A stretch of 64,000 nt of DNA from Patiria pectinifera (GCA_029964075.1 CM057149.1:35732900-35796899); one strand, 5' to 3'. Shown: positions 11,686 through 22,671, numbered from the stretch's first letter. Made by a program: numbers and translations. The notes: a model not told the origin generated them from the sequence alone.

Positions 11686-11928
11686 CTAAGGACAGATCAA
11701 TTATGGTAAAGAACTTCTTTAATCCTATAAACACTTGTATTTGATAAAATTTTACATCCTACTTTTATAGAACCGTTTCACAAATGAGTACCTGAAAATG
11801 GTTCACTGCCTTTCAGCAGATTGTCACCACACCAGTTATAACCACAATTGTTCTTATTTTCGCTTCCAAGAGGAGAATCAAGCAAATATGAAACGGATTC
11901 ACAACAGCCATGGCGAAACGACGGTGTT
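11686..11928. other. THNSL1 upstream intron sequence to the contig end
   Basis: No further THNSL1 exon can be recognised here. An open minus-strand frame at 11,778-11,928 runs into the gap, but its translation shows no threonine synthase motif. The contig ends abruptly at 11,928. Confidence 0.4.
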
Positions 11929-12428
11929 NNNNNNNNNNNNNNNNNNNNNNNNNNNNNNNNNNNNNNNNNNNNNNNNNNNNNNNNNNNNNNNNNNNNNNNN
12001 NNNNNNNNNNNNNNNNNNNNNNNNNNNNNNNNNNNNNNNNNNNNNNNNNNNNNNNNNNNNNNNNNNNNNNNNNNNNNNNNNNNNNNNNNNNNNNNNNNNN
12101 NNNNNNNNNNNNNNNNNNNNNNNNNNNNNNNNNNNNNNNNNNNNNNNNNNNNNNNNNNNNNNNNNNNNNNNNNNNNNNNNNNNNNNNNNNNNNNNNNNNN
12201 NNNNNNNNNNNNNNNNNNNNNNNNNNNNNNNNNNNNNNNNNNNNNNNNNNNNNNNNNNNNNNNNNNNNNNNNNNNNNNNNNNNNNNNNNNNNNNNNNNNN
12301 NNNNNNNNNNNNNNNNNNNNNNNNNNNNNNNNNNNNNNNNNNNNNNNNNNNNNNNNNNNNNNNNNNNNNNNNNNNNNNNNNNNNNNNNNNNNNNNNNNNN
12401 NNNNNNNNNNNNNNNNNNNNNNNNNNNN
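11929..12428. other. Assembly gap of exactly 500 N
   Basis: The run of N is exactly 500 long, the size of a placeholder scaffold gap rather than a measured one. Open frames drawn through it are artefacts. Confidence 0.99.
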
Positions 12429-12560
12429 CGGCCGGTATCGCATCGTCTGCTGAGGGAAGCGCTGGAGAGGCCCAGAGTGCATTGTGGGATTGTTGGAGCA
12501 TCGCGGGACGACGTCGTCAACGAGATGGTGGCTTTTGCCGCCAGAGCAACCCATGGATAA
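12429..12560 (+). CDS. THNSL1: Threonine synthase-like 1, partial terminal exon (inverted copy)
   Basis: The contig opens inside the THNSL1 terminal exon. The last 43 codons plus the stop are present on the plus strand and match the minus-strand copy at 10,084-10,215, apart from one visible change near the C-terminus (ATRG versus ATHG). The rest of the gene is lost in the gap. Orientation is opposite to the left copy, which gives the head-to-head arrangement of the two contigs. Confidence 0.85.
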   Translation, partial: RPVSHRLLREALERPRVHCGIVGASRDDVVNEMVAFAARATHG

Positions 12561-12835
12561 GTCACTATTTGCGCGCCTTTGTCAGTCGCACTTCATGCGT
12601 ATACAAAGTAAATTATGTTACAAAACAGCTGTGCTGACATTGACCAGGGTTGAAATTTCACAATTTGTAATGCAGATGTTTGCGTTTATGTCCCCGGTTT
12701 GCGGTGTCGTTCCCTTTTCCGCTGAGTTTGATCCAGCCTATTTAATCTTAGTCCTTCAGTAACATGTATTTAAAGATTAAAAATAATGTGAAAGATTTTA
12801 TGACAAAACGCAATCACAGGGTAAGTGCCTGCAGC

Positions 12836-13442
12836 TGATTTCACGAAACTTTATGCAATGGCACAACTCTGCCTGTGCCAAAATTTATTGCGTGTGTTGC
12901 GCAACATTTCACGTTTGACACATTTCACAGTGGGATAGCGTGTAAGTCCTTTACTTGCACGATAAATCATGGCGTAATTGCGCAATCATTTTAGGTGGCG
13001 TAAGTTGTGGCGTAGCGACTGAAAATGACCTATTTTACCAGCAAATCATGATCATCATGGAGCCTGTTATTGTACAACTTATCAAGGTAGATACCAGACA
13101 CTCACAGCTTTGTGTTTGAAGTAAATGAATATCTATTTTACTCGTAACAAAATTTTTGGAGTTGTCAAACCATTCCGAAGAAAGTTGGACAAAATAATTT
13201 TCAAAATGGCTGGCTGAGGTGATCCAACGACTGTTTCATGAACGAACAAATTCACACACAACAGCCGTCGTAAATGCTGGTTTTATCCTCGTCCAAGATG
13301 TTTAATTTATTTTAAATGTTGCGCAGTTTCGTGAAATCGATGGTAAGTTTATTGCACAGCTGCGCAACAAATTTGTTGTTTAAGTCTTACGCATGGCGCA
13401 AGCTGCGTACTTTTTCGTGAAATCGGCTGCTGGAAATGCAGT
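12836..13442. mobile_element. Foldback element with GATTTCACGAAA-type ends (right arm)
   Basis: Inverted partner of 9,197-9,810, with the same GTTTCGTGAAATC motifs and nested inverted repeats. No coding content. Confidence 0.5.
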
Positions 13443-13563
13443 ATCATTTGTTTATTGAAGGGATTCAGTTTGCCTGAAACGTTAGCCTCCGAGACACTGC
13501 TCTGTAATGTTCTGCAGATATTGTCTTACAACAAGTCTGTTGTACTCCATTGTTTACTCGATG

Positions 13564-14118
13564 TAAAAGGAATAGTCCATCATTTGTAATTTTTGCATTT
13601 TGTTCGTTTGAAGCAACAAAAGTGCTCAAAATCTAAAGTAGGGTGCTGAACAACTAACCTGATGAAGTTTCAGCTCAGCTTCAGCTGTATATTTCGAGAA
13701 AAACAACATTTTAGGATCTCGATTTCAAATCAAAAGTTGCTGAATCGTGTTTTTAATTGGGCCTGAATTCAGCGTCCGAGACACGTTCTCACTGAGCCGA
13801 TTGCAGCTACGCAATGTCGCACACCGACCCGACGAATTATAGCAACCACGCGCGCGTGTGCGTCGTGTCAACACTTGCGCGTGCTTTGCCGAATAAAAAC
13901 GAACTACTAACGGAAATTTCCAACGGTGCTTCTTAAGATGCACCGTTGGAAAGGCCTTCTTTCGTTGATTTCTTTAAAATGACAGTTTGCAAGAAAGAAT
14001 AATTTCACAGGGAGTTTAGTCCCCTTACTGTCTTTTAAACAAGTACATGTATGTTTTTCGACAATAATTACGCCAGTTACTTTTTGGATAGCTGCAAATG
14101 ATAGACTCTGGCTTTAAA
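13564..14118. mobile_element. About 530-bp MITE family, right-arm copy
   Basis: Mirrored copy of 8,535-9,072, with AGTCCATCATTTG at the left end and ATAGACTCTGGCTTTAAA at the right end, and the same G+C-rich centre. Confidence 0.7.
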
Positions 14119-14356
14119 AAAAAAAACTCTAAGTGTGTCAGGTTAATGTAGAAACTACCAAGCCCACAATACCTACATGTAGTGCAAATTAAATACAGTA
14201 TCTTCAAACTAACGAAACGATGTTAACTTTTGCCAATAGCAGCTTCTTTTAGTATTGTTAAAGTATATTGAATCACAATCTGTACCAAAGCTTTTAAAAC
14301 ACAGTTATTGAATTGAGTTTTGCTTGCATAAGCCAGTGTGGTATCTTGATGAGTCG

Positions 14357-14615
14357 GGGCCCCAATTTCTTGACTCTGCTAAGTGCTAACCACAGAATTC
14401 CACACTTACGACCACAAATTTTGTGCTAACCGTGCTAGCAGAAAAATTCTGTGCTAACCCGTAAGCGCCAAATTGTTATTTACGGGATACACACATGCAC
14501 AAAAGCAAAAATTCCACGGTAACGCTTGAAATACGCTTACCATAAGCAAGGAATTTTCTGCTATTGTAAGCAGGGATTTTCTGATAACGGTAAGCAGAGC
14601 CAAGAAATTAGGCCC
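14357..14615. mobile_element. Inverted-repeat element with GGGCCCAATTTCTTG termini (right arm)
   Basis: Mirrored copy of 8,043-8,301. Its ends read GGGCCCCAATTTCTTG and CAAGAAATTAGGCCC. Noncoding. Confidence 0.6.
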
Positions 14616-15346
14616 AGGTCAAAGGTCACTTGGGGTAAAATTGCTGATGCGATGTTACACGAATGCCTATTCTGCTTGTTATTAACGCTCGAACATCATG
14701 CGACCGTCTCCTTGCGCATTCATGCGCCCTCGATGAGCATTCGATTATCCCGAATGACCTATGACCCATATCATTGTGTGCATCCGTAGTAGAAATACTG
14801 AACTGGCTTATTGGCAAGAGCTATTTATGGGTCTCTTGGTATGAAGTCCAATTTTTTGCAATGTTTAATTTGTACAAGAAATATTTATTATCCAGCTTTT
14901 TATACTACTACTATTTATTCCTATAGGTCTACCTTATAATGACTCTTGACTGTGCTTTCTTAATCTGTTACCTTCAGTATTATGTCTTTCATGAAGTATG
15001 TGCTTTAAACAGTTGACTACATTTCAGTTATAAAGCACTAAGCAAGTGGTGAACAGCTATGTTTAACAGTTAGAACATTTTATACAAATATTAACTGCTT
15101 CCATTGGTGAAGTAAAACTATCCCTCCCAAGGTAATCCTTGGAGCATATTGTTTTCCAGGGATGTAGTTGAGCCAATCACAAGTCTCTGCAAGTCCATCA
15201 CAAGTCCTCCAGTCCCAATTCAACTCACAAGCTTTTTATTAAAATGAACTTTGAGAAAGACATTCCTTTTGTTATTGTTCATCCACTGTTACTTGTGACT
15301 GAAGTTGTTGATGGATTTGTGATGGACTTGATGACCTTTTGACCTA

Positions 15347-15445
15347 ATGACTCGACTCGACTCGAGTCACTTCTTTAAATTGACTCGACTCGACTCGAGT
15401 CACTTCTTTAAAATGACTCTACTTGACTCGAGTCACAAAAATCAG
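15347..15445. repeat. Short tandem repeat of a GACTCGACTCGAGTCA-containing unit
   Basis: About three copies of a roughly 30-bp unit containing GACTCGACTCGAGTCACTTC occur only in the right arm, at the place where the left arm carries its 12-bp minisatellite. The unit is itself partly palindromic around CTCGAG. Confidence 0.8.
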
Positions 15446-15676
15446 TGACTCGTTACAACTCAGCAGAATTCTCCCTGGATCACCTGATGAGGGAGACAGG
15501 TTTTTATATGTGTGATACTTTCAGAAGAAGATATCCGTGATAAAGTAGTACACATGCAACTCTCAGCCAATCAAAAAACAAAATGTGCTTGTTAAGTGTT
15601 CAAACAACACCTTCATTGAGTGCAATGTCAACAAATACCCCAAAGGGTGTGGTATTCCTCTAGGATCATTATAATC

Positions 15677-15880
15677 TAGTCCGAGTAACTAGGACTCTAC
15701 AGATCGCTTTTTGAACATTTGGACATGGTCGGGCGATAGTAGAGTCCAAGATCGATGGCCCTATCACAGGGCACTTTGATTGGCCACCTGACCAATCGCA
15801 GGGCACTTTGATCGGTCACCAATCCAGGTGACCAATCAAAGTGCCCTGCGATCCGTAGCTCGTCCTAGTTACTCGGACTA
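15677..15880. mobile_element. Mutator-like MITE, right arm only (9-bp target duplication ATTATAATC)
   Basis: Terminal inverted repeats TAGTCCGAGTAACTAGGA are flanked by ATTATAATC at 15,668-15,676 and 15,881-15,889. The left arm has a single uninterrupted ATTATAATC-type site near 6,787-6,800, which is the empty site. A 9-bp duplication points to a Mutator-type transposase acting in trans. The interior has internal repeats around CAGGGCACTTTGAT. Confidence 0.85.
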
Positions 15881-16669
15881 ATTATAATCTAAGAATCATG
15901 AAAAAAAAAAATGCTGTGAACTGCAATACCGACTTTTAATCTAAAGGTAAAACCTTTTAATGCTTTCTTTATTCTTCAAAGGGTTTAAATATAAACAGGG
16001 TCAGTTACGCCTTTGCAAACACCGTGGCACTAAAAACTATTTTAACAAATATGTCTATTTTCTTTGTGGCTTATATACTTTCCCATTTTTATTTATTGTC
16101 CTTTCCATATTAGATAGACATGTGCTTTTTAAATGATAATACATAATATGTAAACACAGCTTTTAAACAAGCACAATTAATGTAAAACAAAACTTTTATT
16201 TTAAACTTTTAAAAAGCACCATGTAATTTTGAATGTTAAAAGTTCTTAAATAAATAGTGAAACAGTTATTTAGGATGTGGAGGAATTACTGGAAACACAG
16301 TGTTTTGGTAGTGTTGGCACCTGAAGATGTTTCTTCAAAAAAACATTGTTCATACTGCTCCTTCTATTGGCCTAAGAATATGTGATCTATATGCCTGCCT
16401 TAGCAAACTGAGCCCTTTAAATTCAGATTTGTTTTAAACATCTGGATTCTGCTGAAAACATTTCCTAACATTTGGTAGTAAAAGGGACTTCAAAAAATGG
16501 AAATACAGACCATGATTTTATCGAAGTAGAGTAGTAAATCTTGATGCCTTACGTATTTGATTTCCTAAAAGTTGTGGATAGAAAAAAAGACATAAGAACT
16601 GAGAAAGCGGGCAAGGGTTGCAGAGGACAAGTTTGCGAATTAAGATTCAACTAAAATTGTTTATATAAG

Positions 16670-17637
16670 TGTGGCACTCAGGAACGAGGCCGAAATAAAT
16701 GGGCGGAGGAGAACGGCACTTGAATTTCCTGTCTTCACCGGTGTTTTAATTCTCTCTGTAAAATTGGAGAGGGTATGAGAGACATGTGTATTAGTGCCTC
16801 TGGCATGAAGTATGAGTGTCTGACTATTTACAATAAAGTATAACATTAACAAGAATTAAATTAATTAAGACATGTTGAAAACAAGATTACAAAATGGCGG
16901 ACAAAGGTCTGACAAAAGCAAATAATCTGAAACGTAATTTACAAGTTACTTAACTGACATCCTCAAGCAATCGATAGGTTAATAAGGACATTATTGTCAA
17001 GGAAAGCAATTAATGGATGCTTTACATGAAAATTGTGCAATAAGGGATCATTTAAAGGAAACATAGTTTGGCGCCAAAACCTTACGTGACGGCCGCCATC
17101 TTGCGGACGCATCAAAATTTAGAAAAAGTACATCTAAATCACCAAATCAATGAATTGAACTAAGTAAATGAAATAAGGAGCCCTCTCTAATGCGTTATTA
17201 ATTAACACATTACTAAAAGTAAAAGTTAAAGTGAGATATTTACAAAAGTGAACTCGCTCAGGTTTACTAACGGAAAGGGACAAGGTTTTAGCATAAAAAT
17301 ACAGATTTCATGGCAATCTTGTCCTTATAAATAAATACCTAAATACTTAAACATGAGAAAATAACAAAATGTATTGACAGTATATAATTGAAGTGAAAAT
17401 AAATCAAAGGTATTTACCTGTAAAATCGGAGAGGGTATGAGAGACATGTGTATTAGTGCCTCTGGCATGAAGTATTAGTGTGTGTGACGCCGCTGGTGGC
17501 GCCAAACTAGGTGATTGCGTAATACAGAAGTGGGTGGATGGATAATGTGCTAAAGAAATAGTCCCTTACTTAAAGAAACTAAATATACAAGAAATACAAA
17601 AAAAGTAAAGGGGGGTCATTTTTTCGCACCTGTCACA
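16670..17637 (-). repeat. 3' LTR of the Gypsy element
   Basis: 968 bp. On the minus strand it begins TGTGACAGGTGCG and ends GAGTGCCACA. It matches 25,390-26,357 throughout the segments I compared. It contains TATATA- and AATAAA-like signals, but I did not resolve a promoter. Confidence 0.95.
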
Positions 17638-17649
17638 CTCTTCCCCCGA
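17638..17649 (-). promoter_or_regulatory. Polypurine tract of the Gypsy element
   Basis: On the minus strand a CGGGGGAAGAG tract abuts the start of the 3' LTR, the expected plus-strand primer position. Confidence 0.75.
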
Positions 17650-18056
17650 TTGAAAAATGTCGTCCTCGACATTTCAAAGAAAACAAATGAAATACTCTAA
17701 TAGTACAATATTTACATGGATTAATGCGAAAAAATATTTACACAAGTCTGGGTTATGTACAAAATATTCTACTTCATTCTTTTAACTGCAACTTACTTTG
17801 CCTCTAGTCTTAAATCAGTCGGCAAAAGAGGAAATACTCATATGTTCAAGAACAATGTTCAAGGCTATGTTCCAAGATAAACACAATACATGTATATTCA
17901 ATATTTTAAACAAAACCCTATTAGACCATTCATAAACAAATTGGAAACCTCTTTAAACCATTTATACCATAATCATAATAATAATAACAAACTACGAAAT
18001 TAATATTCTTGGCATAAAAAATGTGGAAAAAATATTTGTAAATATTATTGAGCAGG
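17650..18056. other. Gypsy 3' untranslated segment
   Basis: A+T-rich sequence between the integrase stop and the polypurine tract. It has no open frame, so no env or extra gene. Confidence 0.7.
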
Positions 18057-19355
18057 CTATTCTCGTGAAGCTAATTGAAGATAGATCTTCTTTCTCGTCT
18101 CTAACATTTCGGGACTTCTCCACTTCCGCCATATTTTCTTTCCTGCTTCAAGTCTGGATTGATATGAAGTAGACCCTTCTGCACGATGTTGTTTTGTTTG
18201 TCCTAGAAACTTGTACGTAAATCTGTCTGGTGGCCTCCGTATACGTCGAGGTCTTACATGATCACTGTCGTCCGGACGGGAATGTGGGGGAGGTTTTATA
18301 GACGGAGAGGAGGCGGATGTGTCGTTGCCCACTGACTCTGGTGATGGAGATGGGCATAAACTTGGAGTCTCAGCTTCTGGGTCGGGATCTTGTAAAAGCA
18401 AACAGGTGTCTATACTAGATTCTGTTGGACATGGCACTTTGTGGGCGCCATTGTCGATGGAGACGTTTACCGCAACGGGAATGAAGGCAATGTCCACCTC
18501 TTCATCATCGGTCTCTTCATGAGCTGATTCGGGTCTCACCTCGTTGATTTTTCCTTTCTTATGTGTAGATTCGGGTTTCGCCTCTGTTGCAGTTTCTTTC
18601 TGTCTTGGGTTTTCCTGTGTGTCTTCCGTTGAATGATCAAGAGGGAGGAACATACAGGGGGTAAGGAGGTTCCTGTGGATTGTACGTTCCTTGCCTGTCT
18701 CAAGGGAAGATACTTTGTAGACTGGAATGTTGGGTACCTTGGACGTCACGACGTAGGGGTAGGGCTCCCATCTATCTCGCAGTTTTTGCGTGCCAATGAC
18801 GTGTTTGTTCTGCACCAACACTCTGTCGCCTATGTTCAGAGGTGCTTCCCTTGTTCCTCTATCATAGAGACGCTTTTGTTTATTTTTGGCTCTCCTGACA
18901 ACATCAGTAGCTTTGTTGTAGGCGTATTGGAGACGGTCTCTGAAGTTTTCGACGAAGTCATCGTATGTTAGCTCCTCTTGGTCATTTGCTTTGAGGCCGA
19001 ACATGAGATCGACAGGGAGATTGGCATGCCTCCCAAACATCAGGAAGAATGGGGCATACCCGGTGGATTCATGTTTGGTCGAATTATACGCGTGTGCCAT
19101 AGCTCCAACATGTGACTTCCAATCTTTCTTTTGGTCTTGTTCTAAAGTACCAAGCATGTTCAAGAGGGTATGGTTGAAGCGCTCGGTTTGGCCGTTGCCT
19201 TGGGGGTGATATGGAGTGGTGTGACTTTTCTGGATTCCCGAAACCTTGCAGAGCTCTCGGATGAGTGTACTCTCAAAGTTCCGTCCTTGATCGGCGTGGA
19301 TCCGGAGCGGAAATCCATAGTGCTGGATCATACCTTCCCAAAGAATCTTAGCCAC
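18057..19355 (-). CDS. Gypsy integrase, C-terminal portion (separated from pol)
   Basis: A 432-aa open frame that begins inside the integrase core. Asp22 (in HADQGRNFES) and Glu58 (in GNGQTERFN) are separated by 35 residues, the D-35-E half of the catalytic triad. The C-terminal part continues with DRVLVQNKHV and RDRWEPYPYVV motifs of the GPY/F-type module, then an acidic, Pro/Ser-rich tail. The initial Met is internal to the ancestral protein: upstream the frame is broken by a 5.8S rRNA-like insertion and by a deletion that removes the first catalytic Asp. As it stands it should not make active integrase. Confidence 0.85.
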   Translation of the reverse strand: MAKILWEGMIQHYGFPLRIHADQGRNFESTLIRELCKVSGIQKSHTTPYHPQGNGQTERFNHTLLNMLGTLEQDQKKDWKSHVGAMAHAYNSTKHESTGYAPFFLMFGRHANLPVDLMFGLKANDQEELTYDDFVENFRDRLQYAYNKATDVVRRAKNKQKRLYDRGTREAPLNIGDRVLVQNKHVIGTQKLRDRWEPYPYVVTSKVPNIPVYKVSSLETGKERTIHRNLLTPCMFLPLDHSTEDTQENPRQKETATEAKPESTHKKGKINEVRPESAHEETDDEEVDIAFIPVAVNVSIDNGAHKVPCPTESSIDTCLLLQDPDPEAETPSLCPSPSPESVGNDTSASSPSIKPPPHSRPDDSDHVRPRRIRRPPDRFTYKFLGQTKQHRAEGSTSYQSRLEAGKKIWRKWRSPEMLETRKKIYLQLASRE

Positions 19356-19373
19356 GGTATCCGCCTTCTGGTC

Positions 19374-19521
19374 GCGTGGATCACTCGGCTCGTGCGCCGA
19401 TGAAGAACGCAGCCAGCTGCGAGAATCAGTGTGAATTGCAGAACGCAGTGATCATCGGCATTTCGAACGCACATGGCGGCCCGGGCCCCCCGCGGCCCGG
19501 GCCTCGTCCGCCTGAGGGTCG
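19374..19521 (+). pseudogene. 5.8S rRNA-like segment inside the Gypsy integrase
   Basis: The plus strand reads as 5.8S rRNA from near its 5' end (TGGATCACTCGGCTCGTGCG) through GATGAAGAACGCAGC and TTCGAACGCAC to a G+C-rich helix and CTGAGGGTCG, close to the usual 3' end. It departs from the animal consensus at several sites. It is antisense to the retrotransposon and interrupts the integrase reading frame. The Gypsy flanks are TCCGCCTTCTGGTCG on one side and TGTGTAGGG on the other. GGTCG is shared with the 3' end of the rRNA segment, which suggests microhomology joining. Recognition is by eye. Confidence 0.85.
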
Positions 19522-22500
19522 TGTGTAGGGTAGGCAAGGGCATACTTGGTAAAGTGATCTGTTGATGTTGATGGAGACGAGTGGAACTCTTGTCTTTGAC
19601 TCCGGGGTCTTGCGCAGACAGCACCGCTTACAGGTCTCACACCATCGTTTTACATCATCTGCCATCTTTGGCCAGAAGAACCTCTCACGGACCATGTTGA
19701 GCGTGCGGTCGTAGCCCATGTGACCAAGATCATTATGCAGAGATGTCAGAGCTGTGTTTCTGTATTGGCGAGGTAGGATTAGTTGGAAGGAGACATCGCC
19801 ATCTGATGATTTCCTTGCTCTGCAGAGGAGGTTGTTCCGGATGCAGAGCTTGTCCCATTGACGGAGATAGTGAGTACAGCCAGGTGGCAGTCTGGATTTT
19901 TCTGCTTGCGTTGGTCGTTCGCCTCTCTCGAAGAACAATATGGCTGGACCAATTTCAGGATCGTCGCGCTGGGAAATAGCTAGGACCTTCGAAGAGATGG
20001 TAGGAAATTCGACACTCGGTGGCTGAGTAGGCTGCGTCTGGGTTTTTGTCGTAATCCGACAATGAACTACCGATGGCTGTGCATACAGACACGATTCAGG
20101 TGGGTGACCATTGCAGATTGCATTGACGACATCGGAAGGGATCGTGGTGGCTTCTCTCTGGAATTCTATGGACGTTCTTTGGGCGTTTGACTCTGGCTTT
20201 CTGGAGAGCGCATCAGCAGCTGCGTTATTTTTCCCAGGCTTGTACTTAATGTGAAAGTTGAACTGCGAAAGTGCGGCTACCCAACGCTGTCCAGTGGCGT
20301 CCAGTTTAGCTGACGTTGTCACGTATAGTAGAGGATTATTGTCTGTCAGGACGGTGAATTTACTACCAAGGAGATAGTCTCGTAGCTTATCTGTAATCGA
20401 CCACTTCAGGGCGAGGAATTCCAGTTTATGTGCTGGGTACCTCGACTCAGATGAAGAAAGACCTCTGCTAGCGTAGGCTATTATCCTCTCTCTACCATCC
20501 TGAATTTGACTGAGAACAGCGCCAAGTCCCGTCCCAGATGCGTCAGTTTGTAGTATAAACGGTAGGTTGTAGTTGGCGTAGCCTAGGACTGGAGCAGACG
20601 TCATGTGGTGCTTCAGTGCGTCAAAAGCCTCTTGACACTCATCTGTCCATATGTAGGGTGGAGCTGGTACTGGCTTCTTCCCTTTTGCCTTCTTCCTTCG
20701 TCTAGGATCGCCCGATGTGAGCTTGTAGAGTGGGGATGCGATGCTAGAATATCCTTTGATAAACCGGCGACAGTACCCCGTGAAGCCAAGGAAGCGAAGG
20801 AGTTCCTTTCGGGTGGTGGGCGGTGGCCAGTTTCTTACTTGGGAAATCTTGTCAGGGTCCGTGGCTATACCTTCGGCAGAGACGACATGTCCAAGGTACT
20901 TGACTTTTGTTTGAAGGAGATTACACTTTGATGGTTTAAGCTTGAGTCCATGTTGACGTAGACAGGAAAAGACCTTCTCAAGACGTACAAGGTGTTCTTC
21001 AAACGTGGATGAGTAGACAATGACATCGTCTAAATACAGAAGACAAGTGGTATAATTCAGATCGCCTAAACATGAGGTCATCAACCGCTGAAAGGTCGCT
21101 GGCGCATTCTGTAAACCAAACGGCATTCTGTTGCACTCAAACAGACCGGTAGGGGTAGTGAATGCCGTCTTGTGTTTATCCTTCTCCTCCATCTCCACTT
21201 GCCAATAGCCTGAAGTTAAATCTAAGGTACTGAAGATAGAAGCATTTCCGAGAGCATCTAATGCCTCTTCAATGCGTGGCAGCGGAAAGGCGTCACGGAC
21301 GGTTCGACTGTTAAGTTGCCTGTAGTCTATACACAATCTCAAGGAGCCGTCTTTCTTGTGGGCTACGACTATTGGGGATGCATAGGGCGAACAGCTGCGT
21401 CGGATGACTTCTGACTTTTCCATTTTTGCCAGTTGTTCCTTTACCTCTTGGTACAGTGCTGGTGGAATGCGTCGGTAAGGGAGCCGGAAAGGTATTTCGT
21501 CGATGAGAGGGATGTTGTGTCTCACTGTCGAAGTTCTGCCGAAATCTTGAGAATCCTTGGAAAAGATGTCGGAAAACTTCTGAAGGAGATTATTCAGCTG
21601 TCTCCTCTGGAAATCATCTTCTAGTGTTGCATCGGATAGGTCTAAGGCAGGTACTTCTTTATGCCTGACTTCCGCAGCTGTATGTGTCTGGACGTGTCCG
21701 CATGCTACACTTCCTTCAGGTCTCGGTCGATGTTGGTGATTCGGCAACGGGTTATGAAGAAAGACTTCGTGTGTCTCGGACGCTGACCTAGGTTGAGGGT
21801 AGTTTACCTGTTCCAATTGGATGATCGGGGATACCTGAGCCACTTGAGAGTTCCTTGGTAGAAAGATGGGCCTTGCTGATATGTTACACACCCGTACCGG
21901 TACACGGCGATTCTGGGAGACGTCAGCTACTAAATGGGCAACTCTTAAACACGACGCACTGTTGGGTAGGTCTTCAACGATAGCGGTGTATGGTTGACCG
22001 GTTGGACTGAGTGGCGCTTCACAGATGATGTCTACTGCTTCACCAGGTGGAATCTTCCTAGGTCTCATACCCACATACCTAGCATATCCCATCCTACTCG
22101 GGTTCTCACTAGACTCAGGGGTTACTGTGTTGACATAAGCTGTATGCCATGTGATGTTTTCGTCTTTTAAATGCTGCATAAAGTCTTCACCTCTGACTCG
22201 TTGCTGGTCGTTCTTAGAAACTCGGATAACGTTGGTGCCAATTAACACTGGAACCTGTCTCCGGTAGTTATCAGCTGGAACGACGAAGAATGGCACATCT
22301 TCATAAGTGATGCCAAGAACAGTCAGGGTGATCGGGATTACTCCTAAGTAAGGTACTTGGTGTCCACTCGCTCCCTCTATACGTATCTCAGTGGATGACA
22401 GTTCAAGATCTCTCAGTTCTGGATGTTCCTTTCTTAGCTCGTCAGTGATTGAGGAAATCTGGGAACCAGAATCTATGAGGGCTGTAAAGAATCTTCCGTT

Positions 22501-22671
22501 TATCTCAACAGTGTCTTCATTCTGGGGACCAATGAGATCTTGGTGCTCTTGCTCTCCTTGTCGAAGCACTGATGAATGTTGATTTGCTGTAGGGTTTTGA
22601 AGAGAGACTACTGGGCTGGATTCTGGGCGTCCGCCGGTCTGCCCTGCGACCGGGGACCCTGGTAGTTTAAA
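19426..22671 (-). CDS. Gypsy pol: protease, reverse transcriptase, RNase H and integrase zinc finger
   Basis: An open frame reached from gag by -1 frameshifting. In the 1,086-aa frame: protease D-S-G at residues 72-74 (LIDSGSQ); reverse transcriptase with the first Asp at 489 (STLDLTSG) and YLDD at 551-554; RNase H with Asp715 (QTDASGTG) and Asp782 (LTDNNPL); integrase HHCC finger with His984, His989, Cys1016 and Cys1019. After about residue 1,040 a deletion of roughly 30 residues, including the first Asp of the D,D-35-E triad, changes the frame, and the tail runs into antisense 5.8S sequence. The enzymes before the break look intact. Confidence 0.9.
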   Translation of the reverse strand, partial: FKLPGSPVAGQTGGRPESSPVVSLQNPTANQHSSVLRQGEQEHQDLIGPQNEDTVEINGRFFTALIDSGSQISSITDELRKEHPELRDLELSSTEIRIEGASGHQVPYLGVIPITLTVLGITYEDVPFFVVPADNYRRQVPVLIGTNVIRVSKNDQQRVRGEDFMQHLKDENITWHTAYVNTVTPESSENPSRMGYARYVGMRPRKIPPGEAVDIICEAPLSPTGQPYTAIVEDLPNSASCLRVAHLVADVSQNRRVPVRVCNISARPIFLPRNSQVAQVSPIIQLEQVNYPQPRSASETHEVFLHNPLPNHQHRPRPEGSVACGHVQTHTAAEVRHKEVPALDLSDATLEDDFQRRQLNNLLQKFSDIFSKDSQDFGRTSTVRHNIPLIDEIPFRLPYRRIPPALYQEVKEQLAKMEKSEVIRRSCSPYASPIVVAHKKDGSLRLCIDYRQLNSRTVRDAFPLPRIEEALDALGNASIFSTLDLTSGYWQVEMEEKDKHKTAFTTPTGLFECNRMPFGLQNAPATFQRLMTSCLGDLNYTTCLLYLDDVIVYSSTFEEHLVRLEKVFSCLRQHGLKLKPSKCNLLQTKVKYLGHVVSAEGIATDPDKISQVRNWPPPTTRKELLRFLGFTGYCRRFIKGYSSIASPLYKLTSGDPRRRKKAKGKKPVPAPPYIWTDECQEAFDALKHHMTSAPVLGYANYNLPFILQTDASGTGLGAVLSQIQDGRERIIAYASRGLSSSESRYPAHKLEFLALKWSITDKLRDYLLGSKFTVLTDNNPLLYVTTSAKLDATGQRWVAALSQFNFHIKYKPGKNNAAADALSRKPESNAQRTSIEFQREATTIPSDVVNAICNGHPPESCLYAQPSVVHCRITTKTQTQPTQPPSVEFPTISSKVLAISQRDDPEIGPAILFFERGERPTQAEKSRLPPGCTHYLRQWDKLCIRNNLLCRARKSSDGDVSFQLILPRQYRNTALTSLHNDLGHMGYDRTLNMVRERFFWPKMADDVKRWCETCKRCCLRKTPESKTRVPLVSININRSLYQVCPCLPYTRPSGGRGPGRGGPGPPCAFEMPMITAFCNSH

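Noticed and set aside
11778..12637. Several open frames of 200-280 aa crossing the 11.9-12.4 kb region
   Set aside because: They run through the 500-N gap and exist only because N codons do not terminate. Only the THNSL1 tail at 12,429-12,560 is real.
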